This document shows positions 47,111-54,989 of a stretch of DNA of 64,000 bases, piece after piece. Made by a program: the position numbers and the translations under genes. How positions within the stretch are numbered: position 1 is the first letter of the stretch; the number at the start of each line of letters is the position of its first letter. Source of the DNA: Spirochaetaceae bacterium (lineage in GTDB: Bacteria; Myxococcota_A; UBA9160; UBA4427); contig JACKFD010000003.1 in assembly GCA_020632655.1 (NCBI GenBank), forward strand, positions 186,001 to 250,000, in the 5' to 3' direction. The notes beneath the pieces were generated by a model. It ran no database searches and had not been told where the DNA came from. It saw nothing but the letters and a program-made list of their open reading frames with translations.

Positions 47111-49534
47111 GTGTCGCTTACCCGATGCATCCGCTCGCTCGTCGCCCTCCTGCTCGATCGGCCCCGGCTCCGCCTCGCGATCGCCACGTCGCTCGCGGTG
47201 CTCTGCTCGGCGGGCCTCGCCGAGGCGGGCCCCGACCATCCCGTCATCACCGAGATCTTCCGCGATCCGCCCGGCAACGACGGCCCCGTCGGCCGGGATC
47301 CGGCGAACCTCCACCAGGAGTTCATCGAGATCTACCTGCCGACCCTCGCGGACCTCGCGCCCGGTCTCGCCAAGGACTCCCTCGACCTGGCCTTCGTCGA
47401 GATCGAGGGCGATTCCTCGAGTCTCGAGCTCGGTCGCGTGAGCTACCGCATCGACCTGCCGACCTTCGATCTGGATCCGTCGAACGGCTTGACGGGCCTG
47501 CCGCGACCGCCGAGCGGTCTCGTCGTGCTCGGCTGGGTCGACTACGTCGGCAATCCGCCGACGGCGCTCGCGGGCACGCCTTCGACCCGGGTGGCGCTCG
47601 TCGACGGGGGGGTGACCTCGACCCCGGGCTACACCTTCGTCGCGGTCAACGGCGCTCAGTTCGGCGGCACGACGAATTTCCCCGTGCCGGTCGCCGTGTC
47701 GCATTTCGACGTCCCGACGGACGCGATCGTCGGGAAGATCGAGCAGGGTGCTGCCGCCTATCTGCTCCTCGATCGGGACGATCCCGGCTACGCGCCGATC
47801 TGCGCCTGGAACGACCCCGCTCCCTGCAACGACCTCCCGGACCTGCCGAGCGGCCTCGTGCTCGGCGTGTCGAGCCTGCTCGACGGCTTCGCGAACAACG
47901 ACGACGCCAAGTTCCGCGTCGATCGCCAGCCCTACGAGGTGCCGACCGGCGACAACATCGACCTCGAGTTCGTGCTGCCCTTCGGCGGCGCCTTCTCGAA
48001 CCTCGTCCCCCAGCTCGATGAGCGCGGCGAGGGCCATCAGCGCGTCTTCGTCGACTGGGTCAAGACGAGCGAGGACGGCGTGGTGGGCAACGAGGATCCG
48101 GTCGTCGATGCCCTGACGGCCTACCGCGACGTGACGAACACGGGGCCCTTCGTCCCGACGCCGGGCGTGGCCCCGAGCACGGCCTCGGCCGGTCGACTCA
48201 GCGTGGCGGACGCGGTCGTGCAGCAATTCGACGTGCTCGCCGGCACGACCGCGCACACGGGTCTCTTCGCCGCCAATACCGGTGGCAATCGGGGCATGGG
48301 CCTCACGACGATCCCCTCCGCTTCGTCGAATCCGGCCCTGGTCTCGTTCTTCTCCGACACGTCGAGCGCACCGGCGGTCGGCCAGGCGGGCATCGGGCCT
48401 TCGGTCGGGGCCGTGGTTGCGTCGAGCGCGCCGGATGGGCACGTCGAGACGATCACGGTCGCGGTCTCCGCCACCGCCACGGGAGTCGGAGATCCGCCGG
48501 TCGTCGATCCATCGGCGAGCGTCGCTGCGACCTATCGCGTGATCGATCCGGTCTTCGGCCTGACCGAGCTCCTCCAGCCCTACCAGGCGACGGCCTTCGT
48601 CGCCGTGCTCGGGCTTCCGAACGAGCCCGGCGTCGCGAACGAGATCCCCGGCACGAGCCTCGGCGCCTGGCTCACGCCTCGCTTCGGGACGACGGCCTTC
48701 GACTCGCGCGGTCACGGCGCGACGCTGCTCGATCCGCTCTTCGACCTGTCGAATCCCGTCCTCGTCGATCCGATGATCGGCACCCTGCCGGACCTGCCCG
48801 CGAACTTCATCAACCTGCCCGGTCCGCCCGGGCGGCCCGACCTCGTCGCGACCGTGCTCGGCTCCGCCGAGGTGCAGGCCGGAACCGGCACCTACGACGA
48901 CAGCTTCAACGCCACCCAGACCCGACTCCAGGCCAAGGAGTTCGACATCATCCCGCCCACGCGCACCACGAACGGCGGCTTCGTCCCGACCGAACGGGTG
49001 CACTACGCCGACTCGATCGGGCGCGTCGGCAGCCTGAGCTCCGGCCTGCGCGACGTCGAGACGACCCGCGACTTCGAGCTGATGATGATCGAGACGCACC
49101 TCGGGCCGACCGGCGTGCTCGAGGACGGGGAGACCGACGACTTCGGCCTGATCGTGCGTGCCGCGGACGTGGCGCCCGGGTCGCCCGTCGTACCCGGGGA
49201 GTTCGTCTTCCTGAGCTACACGGGTGGCTTCGAAGGCGCGGACATCGACGGCCTGAACGTGCCACCCGGCAACGTGATGACCTCGATCGTCTTCGTGGAC
49301 CTCGAGAACCTCGGTACGCAGCTCGGCGTCGAAACGATCGACCGCGTGATCGTGGTCGACGGCTCGGGCGCACGAGAGGCGGAGTTCATCGACATCTTCT
49401 CCCTCCCGGAGCCCGGCCTCGGAGTGGGCGTCGGCGTTTCCGCGCTCGTGCTGCTCGGCCTGCGGCGGCGCCGCCCGGAGCGCGCCGTGATCGGCGTGAC
49501 CGGGGCGGCTGGCACGGGTGTCGGTGTCGCATGA
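47111..49534 (+). CDS. PEP-CTERM secreted protein with lamin-tail-like start
   Basis: An 807-residue exported protein. The signal peptide (LAIATSLAVLCSAGLAEA) is followed by HPVITEIFRDPPGND...HQEFIEIYLP, which resembles a lamin-tail domain, then long beta-rich regions. Near the end SLPEPG (residues about 764-769), a hydrophobic stretch and LRRRR form a PEP-CTERM sorting signal, recognised and cleaved by exosortase. About 19 residues follow the Arg run, which is longer than usual. No exosortase gene is in the window. The gene heads a five-gene operon with glycosyltransferase and kinase genes, in line with PEP-CTERM proteins being tied to exopolysaccharide. Confidence 0.8.
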   Translation: MSLTRCIRSLVALLLDRPRLRLAIATSLAVLCSAGLAEAGPDHPVITEIFRDPPGNDGPVGRDPANLHQEFIEIYLPTLADLAPGLAKDSLDLAFVEIEGDSSSLELGRVSYRIDLPTFDLDPSNGLTGLPRPPSGLVVLGWVDYVGNPPTALAGTPSTRVALVDGGVTSTPGYTFVAVNGAQFGGTTNFPVPVAVSHFDVPTDAIVGKIEQGAAAYLLLDRDDPGYAPICAWNDPAPCNDLPDLPSGLVLGVSSLLDGFANNDDAKFRVDRQPYEVPTGDNIDLEFVLPFGGAFSNLVPQLDERGEGHQRVFVDWVKTSEDGVVGNEDPVVDALTAYRDVTNTGPFVPTPGVAPSTASAGRLSVADAVVQQFDVLAGTTAHTGLFAANTGGNRGMGLTTIPSASSNPALVSFFSDTSSAPAVGQAGIGPSVGAVVASSAPDGHVETITVAVSATATGVGDPPVVDPSASVAATYRVIDPVFGLTELLQPYQATAFVAVLGLPNEPGVANEIPGTSLGAWLTPRFGTTAFDSRGHGATLLDPLFDLSNPVLVDPMIGTLPDLPANFINLPGPPGRPDLVATVLGSAEVQAGTGTYDDSFNATQTRLQAKEFDIIPPTRTTNGGFVPTERVHYADSIGRVGSLSSGLRDVETTRDFELMMIETHLGPTGVLEDGETDDFGLIVRAADVAPGSPVVPGEFVFLSYTGGFEGADIDGLNVPPGNVMTSIVFVDLENLGTQLGVETIDRVIVVDGSGAREAEFIDIFSLPEPGLGVGVGVSALVLLGLRRRRPERAVIGVTGAAGTGVGVA

Positions 49535-50217
49535 GCGGAGGGGGGATCGGATCCGTCGGGGCGCGCCGCGCGCCGCGCCGGGCCGTGGCCGTCTTCGTGC
49601 GACGGGTCGGCGGCCTGGCCCTCCTGATCGCATCGGTCGGATGTGCCGGTCTCACGCCGGATGGGGCACGGCCCGTCGTGGTGCGTTTCGAGTCCGGCAC
49701 CGAGACCGAGGCGTTCGAGATCCGCGCCGGCGTCGAGCGGATCGAGCTGATCGATCGGAGCGGACTGCTCGTCGCGGAGATCCGCCGCGCCGATCGTGGG
49801 CTCGTGGTGCGCGATGCACGAGGCCGACCGCTCGGCTGGGTGACCCGGGAGGCCGCATCGGAGCGGCCCAGTCACTATTGGGCCGAACGGGCCGAGGGCG
49901 AAGCGACCCTGGAGCTGAAGCAGGAGTCGGATGGGGACTTCGAGCTCGAGGATGCCACGGGAGAGACGCTCTACAAGCTCAAGCTGCGGGACTACGGCTT
50001 CAAGATCGTCGATGCGACCGGCCGTGACGTCGTGCGCGTGCGCCGTTCGGATGGCGGCAAGACCTCGATCCGCGACGCCGACGGGCTGACCTATCTCATG
50101 ACGCGGGATGCGATCCCCGTCGAGGTCGCGGCCGTGCTCGTGCTGCCCGGGCTCTCCTTCTCGCAGGCCTCCCTGCTCGCGGCGTCGGTCTGGGGTCTGC
50201 CGCAGGTCGAGCCGTGA
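49531..50217 (+). CDS. Putative lipoprotein, beta-repeat (LURP/tubby-like pattern)
   Basis: A 228-residue protein with a lipobox (LLIASVGCAG, Cys near residue 38). The mature part has short repeated beta turns with similar wording (VRDARGRPLGWV, LEDATGETLYKLKLRD, KIVDATGRDVVRV, IRDADGLTYLM), a pattern reminiscent of LURP-one or scramblase-like barrels, and ends in a hydrophobic stretch (PVEVAAVLVLPGLSFSQASLLAASVW). The family is not certain. The ATG at 49531 overlaps the PEP-CTERM stop by four bases, so it is made with that protein. Confidence 0.6.
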   Translation: MSGGGIGSVGARRAPRRAVAVFVRRVGGLALLIASVGCAGLTPDGARPVVVRFESGTETEAFEIRAGVERIELIDRSGLLVAEIRRADRGLVVRDARGRPLGWVTREAASERPSHYWAERAEGEATLELKQESDGDFELEDATGETLYKLKLRDYGFKIVDATGRDVVRVRRSDGGKTSIRDADGLTYLMTRDAIPVEVAAVLVLPGLSFSQASLLAASVWGLPQVEP

Positions 50218-50840
50218 CGCCCGAGGCGCGCAGGGTGCTGCTCGTCCGGCACGCCGAGAGCGAGGCGAATGCGGGTCGTGTCTTCGCGGACGTCGCGGCG
50301 ATTCCGATCACCGACCGGGGACATCGCCAGGCGCGGGCGCTCGCCCGGCACCTCGACGCGGCCCCGGAGCTCGTCGTCGCCTCGCCGATGGTCCGTGCGC
50401 AGCAGACGGCGGCGCCGCTGCTGGCCCGCTTCCCCGGCGTGCGATGCGAGTCCTGGCCGGTCGAGGAGTTCGTCTACCGGCCGCCCGCGGCGTCGGAGGA
50501 GGACTTCGCCGCCTACTGGACGGACGCCGATCCCCGGGCGCGCACGGGGCCGCAGACGGAGTCCTTCGCGGATCTCCTCGAACGGGTCCACGCCACCGCC
50601 GACCGGCTCGCCCGGGAGACCGCTCGGACGATCGTGCTCGTCTCCCATCGCAAGTTCCTCGCCGCCCTCGTCTTCGTGCTGATCGCGGGACGCGGCCGTC
50701 CGGGACGGCGACGCATGCAGCGCTACCGGAGCTTCGACCAGGGGCTGCGCTGGCCGAACGCGGCGCTGATGCCGACCTGGTGGGAAGGCGACCGGGTCTT
50801 CGTCGGACCCTTCCAGAGGTTCGATCGCGATGCCGAGTGA
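50214..50840 (+). CDS. Histidine phosphatase (phosphoglycerate-mutase-like)
   Basis: A 208-residue phosphatase. Catalytic His in VLLVRHAESEANAG near residue 13, a later Arg in ASPMVRAQQTAAPLL, Glu in WPVEEFVYRPP, and the second His in IVLVSHRKFLAALVF. It should remove phosphate from a small molecule, possibly the product or substrate of the neighbouring kinase. The start is GTG 50214, overlapping the previous stop as GTGA; the stop overlaps the next gene by eleven bases. Confidence 0.85.
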   Translation: MTPEARRVLLVRHAESEANAGRVFADVAAIPITDRGHRQARALARHLDAAPELVVASPMVRAQQTAAPLLARFPGVRCESWPVEEFVYRPPAASEEDFAAYWTDADPRARTGPQTESFADLLERVHATADRLARETARTIVLVSHRKFLAALVFVLIAGRGRPGRRRMQRYRSFDQGLRWPNAALMPTWWEGDRVFVGPFQRFDRDAE

Positions 50841-53010
50841 GTCACTCCGGGTGGGCTACGTGCTCAAGGTCTTTCCGCGACTGTCGCAGACCTTCATCGT
50901 GAACGAGCTGCGGGCGCACGAGGCCGCCGGGCTCTCGCCGGTCGTCTTCTCGTTGCGCTCGCCACGGCCCGAAGACGAGCAGATCGTCATGCCGCCGCTC
51001 CGATCGGAGGTCGTTCGGCTCGACGCCACGGCGGACGAGCCCGTCTCGCAGCTGGCCGCACGGGTCGCGCGCGAGGCGCGGGCTCGCGGCCTCGAGCACC
51101 TGCACGCGCACTTCGGCAACCTCGCCACGATCGTGGCGAGGCAGGCCGCGCGGCGGGCTGGACTCCGGTACTCCTTCACGGCACACGCGATCGACATCTT
51201 CGGCCCGAAGGTCGATCCGTCGGCGCTTCGCGAGCGGCTGCACGACGCCCATCGGGTCGTGACCGTGAGCGACTGGAACGCGCGCCATCTCGAGTCGACG
51301 TTCGGTCGGCCGGTCGAGCGGATCTACAACGGCCTGCCCCTCGACGCATTCCCCTTCCGGCGCGGCGCGCGCGCCTCGCGCGAGCTGCTCGGAGTCGGGC
51401 GGCTCGTCGAGAAGAAGGGCTTCGGGACGCTCGTCGAGGCCTGCGCGCGCCTGCGGGCCTCGGGGCTGCGGGTCGCGTGCTCGATCGTGGGCGACGGACC
51501 GCTCCGCGCCTCGCTCTCGGATCGGATCCGCGAGCTCGGCCTCGAGGGCACGGTTCGCCTGCTCGGCGCGCGGCCGCCCGAGGAGGTGCGTCGGCGGATC
51601 GCGGAGGCGGCCCTGCTGGTGGCGCCCTGCGCCGTGGCGGGGGACGGGGATCGCGACGGGCTGCCGACCGTGTTGATCGAGGCCATGGCCCTCGGCACAC
51701 CCGTCGTCTCGACGCCGGTCACGGGCATCCCGGAGCTGGTGCGGGCGGGGGAGACCGGAATGTCGGTGCCGGCGGACGACGCCGCAGCGCTCGCGCGTGC
51801 CTGCGCGTACCTGCTCGGGGAGCCGCGGGAGGTCGAGCGTCTGCAGGTGGCGGCGCGTGTGCACGTCGAGCGGCATTTCGATGCGCGCTGGACCTCGGCG
51901 CAGCTGCGGTCGTGCTTCCGCGTCGGGGGGCCCCGGATCGTGTTCCGGATCCACAACCGGCGCGGCGTCGGTCATTGGATGCGATCGCACAACATCGCCC
52001 GCGAGATCCTCGCCCTCGAGCCCGAGTCCGAGATCGTCTTCCTCGCGCGGGGCGGTGCCCCTTTCGAGCCCGGCGATCCGCGCATCCGGCACGTCGTCGC
52101 AGAGAGCGGGGCGCGGCCGTCGCTGCGCGAGCTGGACCGTCTCGGCTTCGCGCCCGACGTCGTGGTCGACGACACGATCCTGCCGGACGAGCGTCCCGAA
52201 CCGGGCGTGCGACACGTCTTCGTGCTCCGCAAGCGCCGACGCGAGGGCCTCGACTCGCTGGTGGCCGACGGGGCCCTCGACGCCGTCGATCGCATCATCG
52301 TGCCCCACGGCGAGGATGAGCTGGGGGACTGTCTGCCTGCGTCCCTGCGGCGACGACTCGACTTCGTCGGGCCGATCGCGCGGGCTGCGACGGCTGCCGG
52401 CCGGGCTCGGGTCCGACGTGCCTACGGCGTCGGGCCCGGCACACGGCTGCTCGTCTCGACGCCGGGCGGCGGCGGATTCCGTGAAGACGTCCGGCGGCTG
52501 GTCGGGATCGCCGGCCGTGTGCACGACCGACTGGTCGGGGACGACTGGCGACACGTGCTCGTGTTGGGGCCGAACGCCGTGGACGAGGAGGCGCCTCGGG
52601 ACGAGCGGATGATCGTCGTGCGATCGGAGCCGGAGCTGCCTGCTCTGCTCGCGGAGGCGTGCTGCGTGATCTCCGCGGCGGGCTACAACACCGTGCAGGA
52701 GATCCGCCTGGCCGGGCGGCCCGCCGTGTTGCTGCCGGGCGACCGCAAATACGACGACCAGACCGAGCGCGCGGAGGCGTTCGCCCGCGCCGGTCACGGC
52801 TGGTGCGTCGATCCCACCGACGCCGAGGCCGCGGCCACGCGCATCGTCGCCTGCCTCGAGGATGCAATCGGGCTCGCGCGCGCCGAGGCGTCCCTTGCCC
52901 GGAGCCCCCTCGTCGTCGGCAATCGCGCGGCGGCAGAGGTCGTGCTCGCATCCGGCCGGGACTCGCGTCGCGTGGCTTCGAGCGGGGCGGGCGCGACGGG
53001 CGACGCGTGA
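50830..53010 (+). CDS. Fused glycosyltransferase: GT4 domain plus MurG-like domain
   Basis: A 726-residue double enzyme. Residues 1-365 are a GT4 unit (VGYVLKVFPRLSQTFIVNELRAHEAAGL, LHAHFGNLATIVARQAA, LGVGRLVEKKGFGTLVEACARL, PTVLIEAMALGTPVVSTPVTGIPE). Residues about 368-715 are a MurG-like GT-B unit (IVFRIHNRRGVGHWMRSHNIA, DVVVDDTILPDE, FVGPIARA, CVISAAGYNTVQEIRLAGRPAVLLPGD). The two halves correspond to the separate genes at 38291 and 36813, in reversed order. It probably adds two successive sugars. ATG 50830 overlaps the phosphatase stop; the stop overlaps the next kinase by four bases. Confidence 0.9.
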   Translation: MPSESLRVGYVLKVFPRLSQTFIVNELRAHEAAGLSPVVFSLRSPRPEDEQIVMPPLRSEVVRLDATADEPVSQLAARVAREARARGLEHLHAHFGNLATIVARQAARRAGLRYSFTAHAIDIFGPKVDPSALRERLHDAHRVVTVSDWNARHLESTFGRPVERIYNGLPLDAFPFRRGARASRELLGVGRLVEKKGFGTLVEACARLRASGLRVACSIVGDGPLRASLSDRIRELGLEGTVRLLGARPPEEVRRRIAEAALLVAPCAVAGDGDRDGLPTVLIEAMALGTPVVSTPVTGIPELVRAGETGMSVPADDAAALARACAYLLGEPREVERLQVAARVHVERHFDARWTSAQLRSCFRVGGPRIVFRIHNRRGVGHWMRSHNIAREILALEPESEIVFLARGGAPFEPGDPRIRHVVAESGARPSLRELDRLGFAPDVVVDDTILPDERPEPGVRHVFVLRKRRREGLDSLVADGALDAVDRIIVPHGEDELGDCLPASLRRRLDFVGPIARAATAAGRARVRRAYGVGPGTRLLVSTPGGGGFREDVRRLVGIAGRVHDRLVGDDWRHVLVLGPNAVDEEAPRDERMIVVRSEPELPALLAEACCVISAAGYNTVQEIRLAGRPAVLLPGDRKYDDQTERAEAFARAGHGWCVDPTDAEAAATRIVACLEDAIGLARAEASLARSPLVVGNRAAAEVVLASGRDSRRVASSGAGATGDA

Positions 53011-53954
53011 GCGGGGCGGACGGGCCGAGCGACGGCGCCCTCGACGTCGCGTCGACCGGACCTCGTGACGCCGATCGCGTCCTCGCCGAGCGCGTGTCGG
53101 AGGCGCGCGGCTTCGTGGAGGAGAGGCTCGGCGCGGGCCGCTGGTCGTGGCGGCGCCTCGCGTACAGCGCCGAGGGGACGCTCGTGCTGCACTTCGCGCG
53201 CGGGAAACTCGCGGTGGTGGCCAAGTGTTATGCCGATCGTCCCGAGCGCGGAGCCCGTGCCCAGGCCGCTCTCGGGCAGCTTATGGCATGCGCTCCGCCG
53301 TCTCTGCGCGTGCCGTCACCGCTCGCCTGGGACGCGGGTCGTGGGCTGCTGCTGATGGAGGCGCTCGGGGGCAGGGCGCTCGCGGCCGTGCGGCCGGCGT
53401 CGGAGCAGGCCGCGATGCGGCGGGTCGGACGAGCGCTGCGGGCGCTGCACGAGAGCGGGATCGATCTCGGGCCGCCGCTGTGCCTCGCGGATCACGTGCG
53501 GGATCTCGTCCGGCCCACGCCTGCAGCGCTGGTCGCCTTCGCACCCGATGCGGCAGAGACCGTCGCGGCGTTCGAAGAGCGCGTGCGGGCGCACGATGTG
53601 CGCGAGGCGCCGAGCGTGCCGTTGCATCGCGACTTCCAGCTGAGACAGCTCTTCGATCAAGGAGACGCGATCGGCGTCGTGGATTGGGACGATTGCGCGA
53701 CCGGTGACCCGGCCTTCGACCTCGCCTACCTGACGACCTATCTCCGGACGCACTTCGGGCCCGTCGACGCGGCGCGCGGAATCGAGGGCGTGCTCGAGGG
53801 CTACGCGCCGGACGATGGGCTGACCGGCCGCCTGCCGCTCTACGCCGCGTTCAACGCCCTGCGCCGCGCCTGTCGGCGGCTGCGGCTTCGCGACGCGGGC
53901 TGGGAGATGGAGCTGCGGTGGATGGTCGGGCTCCTGCGCGATTCGCTTCGTTGA
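53007..53954 (+). CDS. APH-fold small-molecule kinase (third)
   Basis: A 315-residue phosphotransferase. Seen: GTLVLHFARGKLAVVAKCYADR (with the nucleotide-binding Lys), LLLMEALGGRAL, the catalytic loop VPLHRDFQLRQLFDQ with Gln for the usual Asn, and GVVDWDDCATGDPAFDLAYLTTYL with the metal Asp. The substrate is unknown; a sugar or glycan precursor is suggested by the operon. The start is GTG 53007, overlapping the glycosyltransferase stop as GTGA. A strong hairpin begins two bases after its stop. Confidence 0.83.
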   Translation: MSGADGPSDGALDVASTGPRDADRVLAERVSEARGFVEERLGAGRWSWRRLAYSAEGTLVLHFARGKLAVVAKCYADRPERGARAQAALGQLMACAPPSLRVPSPLAWDAGRGLLLMEALGGRALAAVRPASEQAAMRRVGRALRALHESGIDLGPPLCLADHVRDLVRPTPAALVAFAPDAAETVAAFEERVRAHDVREAPSVPLHRDFQLRQLFDQGDAIGVVDWDDCATGDPAFDLAYLTTYLRTHFGPVDAARGIEGVLEGYAPDDGLTGRLPLYAAFNALRRACRRLRLRDAGWEMELRWMVGLLRDSLR

Positions 53955-53955
53955 G

Positions 53956-53985
53956 GGAGCCGGGTGCGCCCGCGGCGCAGGCTCC
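53956..53985 (+). terminator. Strong hairpin at the end of the PEP-CTERM operon
   Basis: GGAGCC (53956-53961) pairs with GGCTCC (53980-53985), and inside it TGCGCC (53965-53970) pairs with GGCGCA (53974-53979) around a CGC loop. Twelve GC-rich pairs form directly after the stop codon. No T-run follows, so it may act with Rho or protect the 3' end. Confidence 0.6.
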
Positions 53986-54111
53986 ACCCCGTCCGGCCGC
54001 GCCGCCGCCGGGTCCCATGATTTTTTTCGGAGTCCATGGCGGTAATCAAATCAGCTACTTGCAGGCCTCCCTGCCGGTCTGTGGAGGCACGCGTGACGCG
54101 GAACACTTGAA

Positions 54112-54130
54112 ATTGGGAAAAGTTCCCAAT
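54112..54130. promoter_or_regulatory. Palindromic candidate operator 1 before the repeat-protein gene
   Basis: ATTGGGAA-AAG-TTCCCAAT is a perfect 8+3+8 inverted repeat in an AT-rich island of an otherwise GC-rich region. It lies 57 bases before the ATG at 54187. A second copy with the same arms follows at 54145, centre-to-centre 33 bases, about three DNA turns. Confidence 0.7.
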
Positions 54131-54144
54131 AGTCTCTGCCGAAC

Positions 54145-54163
54145 ATTGGGAAACATTCCCAAT
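54145..54163. promoter_or_regulatory. Palindromic candidate operator 2 before the repeat-protein gene
   Basis: ATTGGGAA-ACA-TTCCCAAT has the same eight-base arms as the site at 54112 but a different three-base spacer. It lies 23 bases before the ATG, next to the AAGGAGA ribosome binding site. Same arms with changed spacer suggest a sequence-specific dimeric binder; an RNA hairpin pair is the alternative. Confidence 0.7.
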
Positions 54164-54186
54164 CAAATCGGGAAGGAGACCATCCC

Positions 54187-54897
54187 ATGAGCATCAAGAA
54201 GCATTTCGGCAAGCGGGTCGGTGCGGGCATCCTCTGCGCCGCTCTGGCCACCCTGGTCGCAGGCGCGGCGGGGGCCCAGAGCCGCGACGATTTCGGCGCG
54301 GACGGACTGAAGCGACGCGGCGACGGCACGATCGACGACTCCCAGGCGGGGCGGCGGGGCGGTCGCGTCTCCGACGACCTCGGCGCAGACGGACTGAAGC
54401 GGCGCGGCGACGGGTCGATCGACGACTCGCAGCCGGGTCGTTCGCGGAGCCGGTCGAACGACCTCGGCGCCGACGGTCTCAAGCGGCGGGGCGATGGGTC
54501 GATCGACGACTCGCAGTCGGGTCGTTCGCGGAGCCGGTCGAACGACCTCGGCTCGGACGGTCTGAAGCGGCGGGGCGACGGCTCGATCGACGACTCGCAG
54601 CCGGGTGTCGATGGCCATCACTCCGGCGGCCACCATGCGGGCGGCGACGACTCGCACTCGATGGACGACGATGGGCGCGGTCGGGGTCGGGGTCGAGGAC
54701 GGGGTGGCGACGACATGGATCGTTCGGATCGCGGCGACCGTTCGGACCGGGGTGATCGTTCCGATCGGGGGGACCGCTCGGATCGCGGGGATCGTGCGGA
54801 TCGGGGCGACCGCGCGGATCGCGGCGATCGGGCCGATCGCAGTGCGCGAGCGGAGCGGGCCGAACGGGCCGACCGCTCGGATCGATCGAGCCGCTGA
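54187..54897 (+). CDS. Secreted protein with four 28-residue repeats and an Asp-Arg-rich tail
   Basis: A 236-residue exported protein of no family known to me. A signal peptide (GAGILCAALATLVAGAAGAQ) precedes four near-identical repeats beginning at residues 35, 64, 92 and 120 with the core GADGLKRRGDGSIDDSQPG. Then come a His/Gly segment (GHHSGGHHAGG), which could bind metal, a Gly-Arg run, and a tail of repeated SDRGDR. The mature protein is very polar and probably disordered or calcium- or polymer-binding. The ATG has AAGGAGA eight bases upstream. Two palindromes precede it and a hairpin follows, so it is likely expressed on its own under a dedicated regulator. Confidence 0.75.
   Translation: MSIKKHFGKRVGAGILCAALATLVAGAAGAQSRDDFGADGLKRRGDGTIDDSQAGRRGGRVSDDLGADGLKRRGDGSIDDSQPGRSRSRSNDLGADGLKRRGDGSIDDSQSGRSRSRSNDLGSDGLKRRGDGSIDDSQPGVDGHHSGGHHAGGDDSHSMDDDGRGRGRGRGRGGDDMDRSDRGDRSDRGDRSDRGDRSDRGDRADRGDRADRGDRADRSARAERAERADRSDRSSR
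54289..54606 (+). repeat. Four in-frame 84-87 bp repeats within the secreted-protein gene
   Basis: Repeat units start at about 54289, 54376, 54460 and 54544. Copies 2 to 4 are nearly the same in DNA as well as protein; copy 1 is the most diverged (Thr for Ser, GRRGGRVSD linker). This suggests recent amplification. A second, shorter periodic tract encoding DRSDRG-type units runs from about 54718 to the stop. Confidence 0.85.
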
Positions 54898-54902
54898 GCG
54901 AA

Positions 54903-54940
54903 GGGACCCGGGCGGCCGTCTGGGCCGTCCGGGTCGTCCC
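54903..54940 (+). terminator. Hairpin after the repeat-protein gene
   Basis: GGGAC-CCGGGCGGCC, a short loop and GGCCGTCCGGG-TCGTCCC pair over about 15 positions with one G:T-type pair, five bases after the stop at 54897. No T-run follows. It probably separates this gene from the outer-membrane gene at 54990. Confidence 0.55.
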
Positions 54941-54989
54941 GCCCAATCTACCGATCCGCCGCGGGCGGGTCGAAGGAAGTGATGGAACG

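Noticed and set aside
45308..49633. A minus-strand open frame of 1441 codons
   Set aside because: It lies antisense to the PEP-CTERM gene and out of frame with the alginate-export-type gene; composition is biased and no domain is seen.
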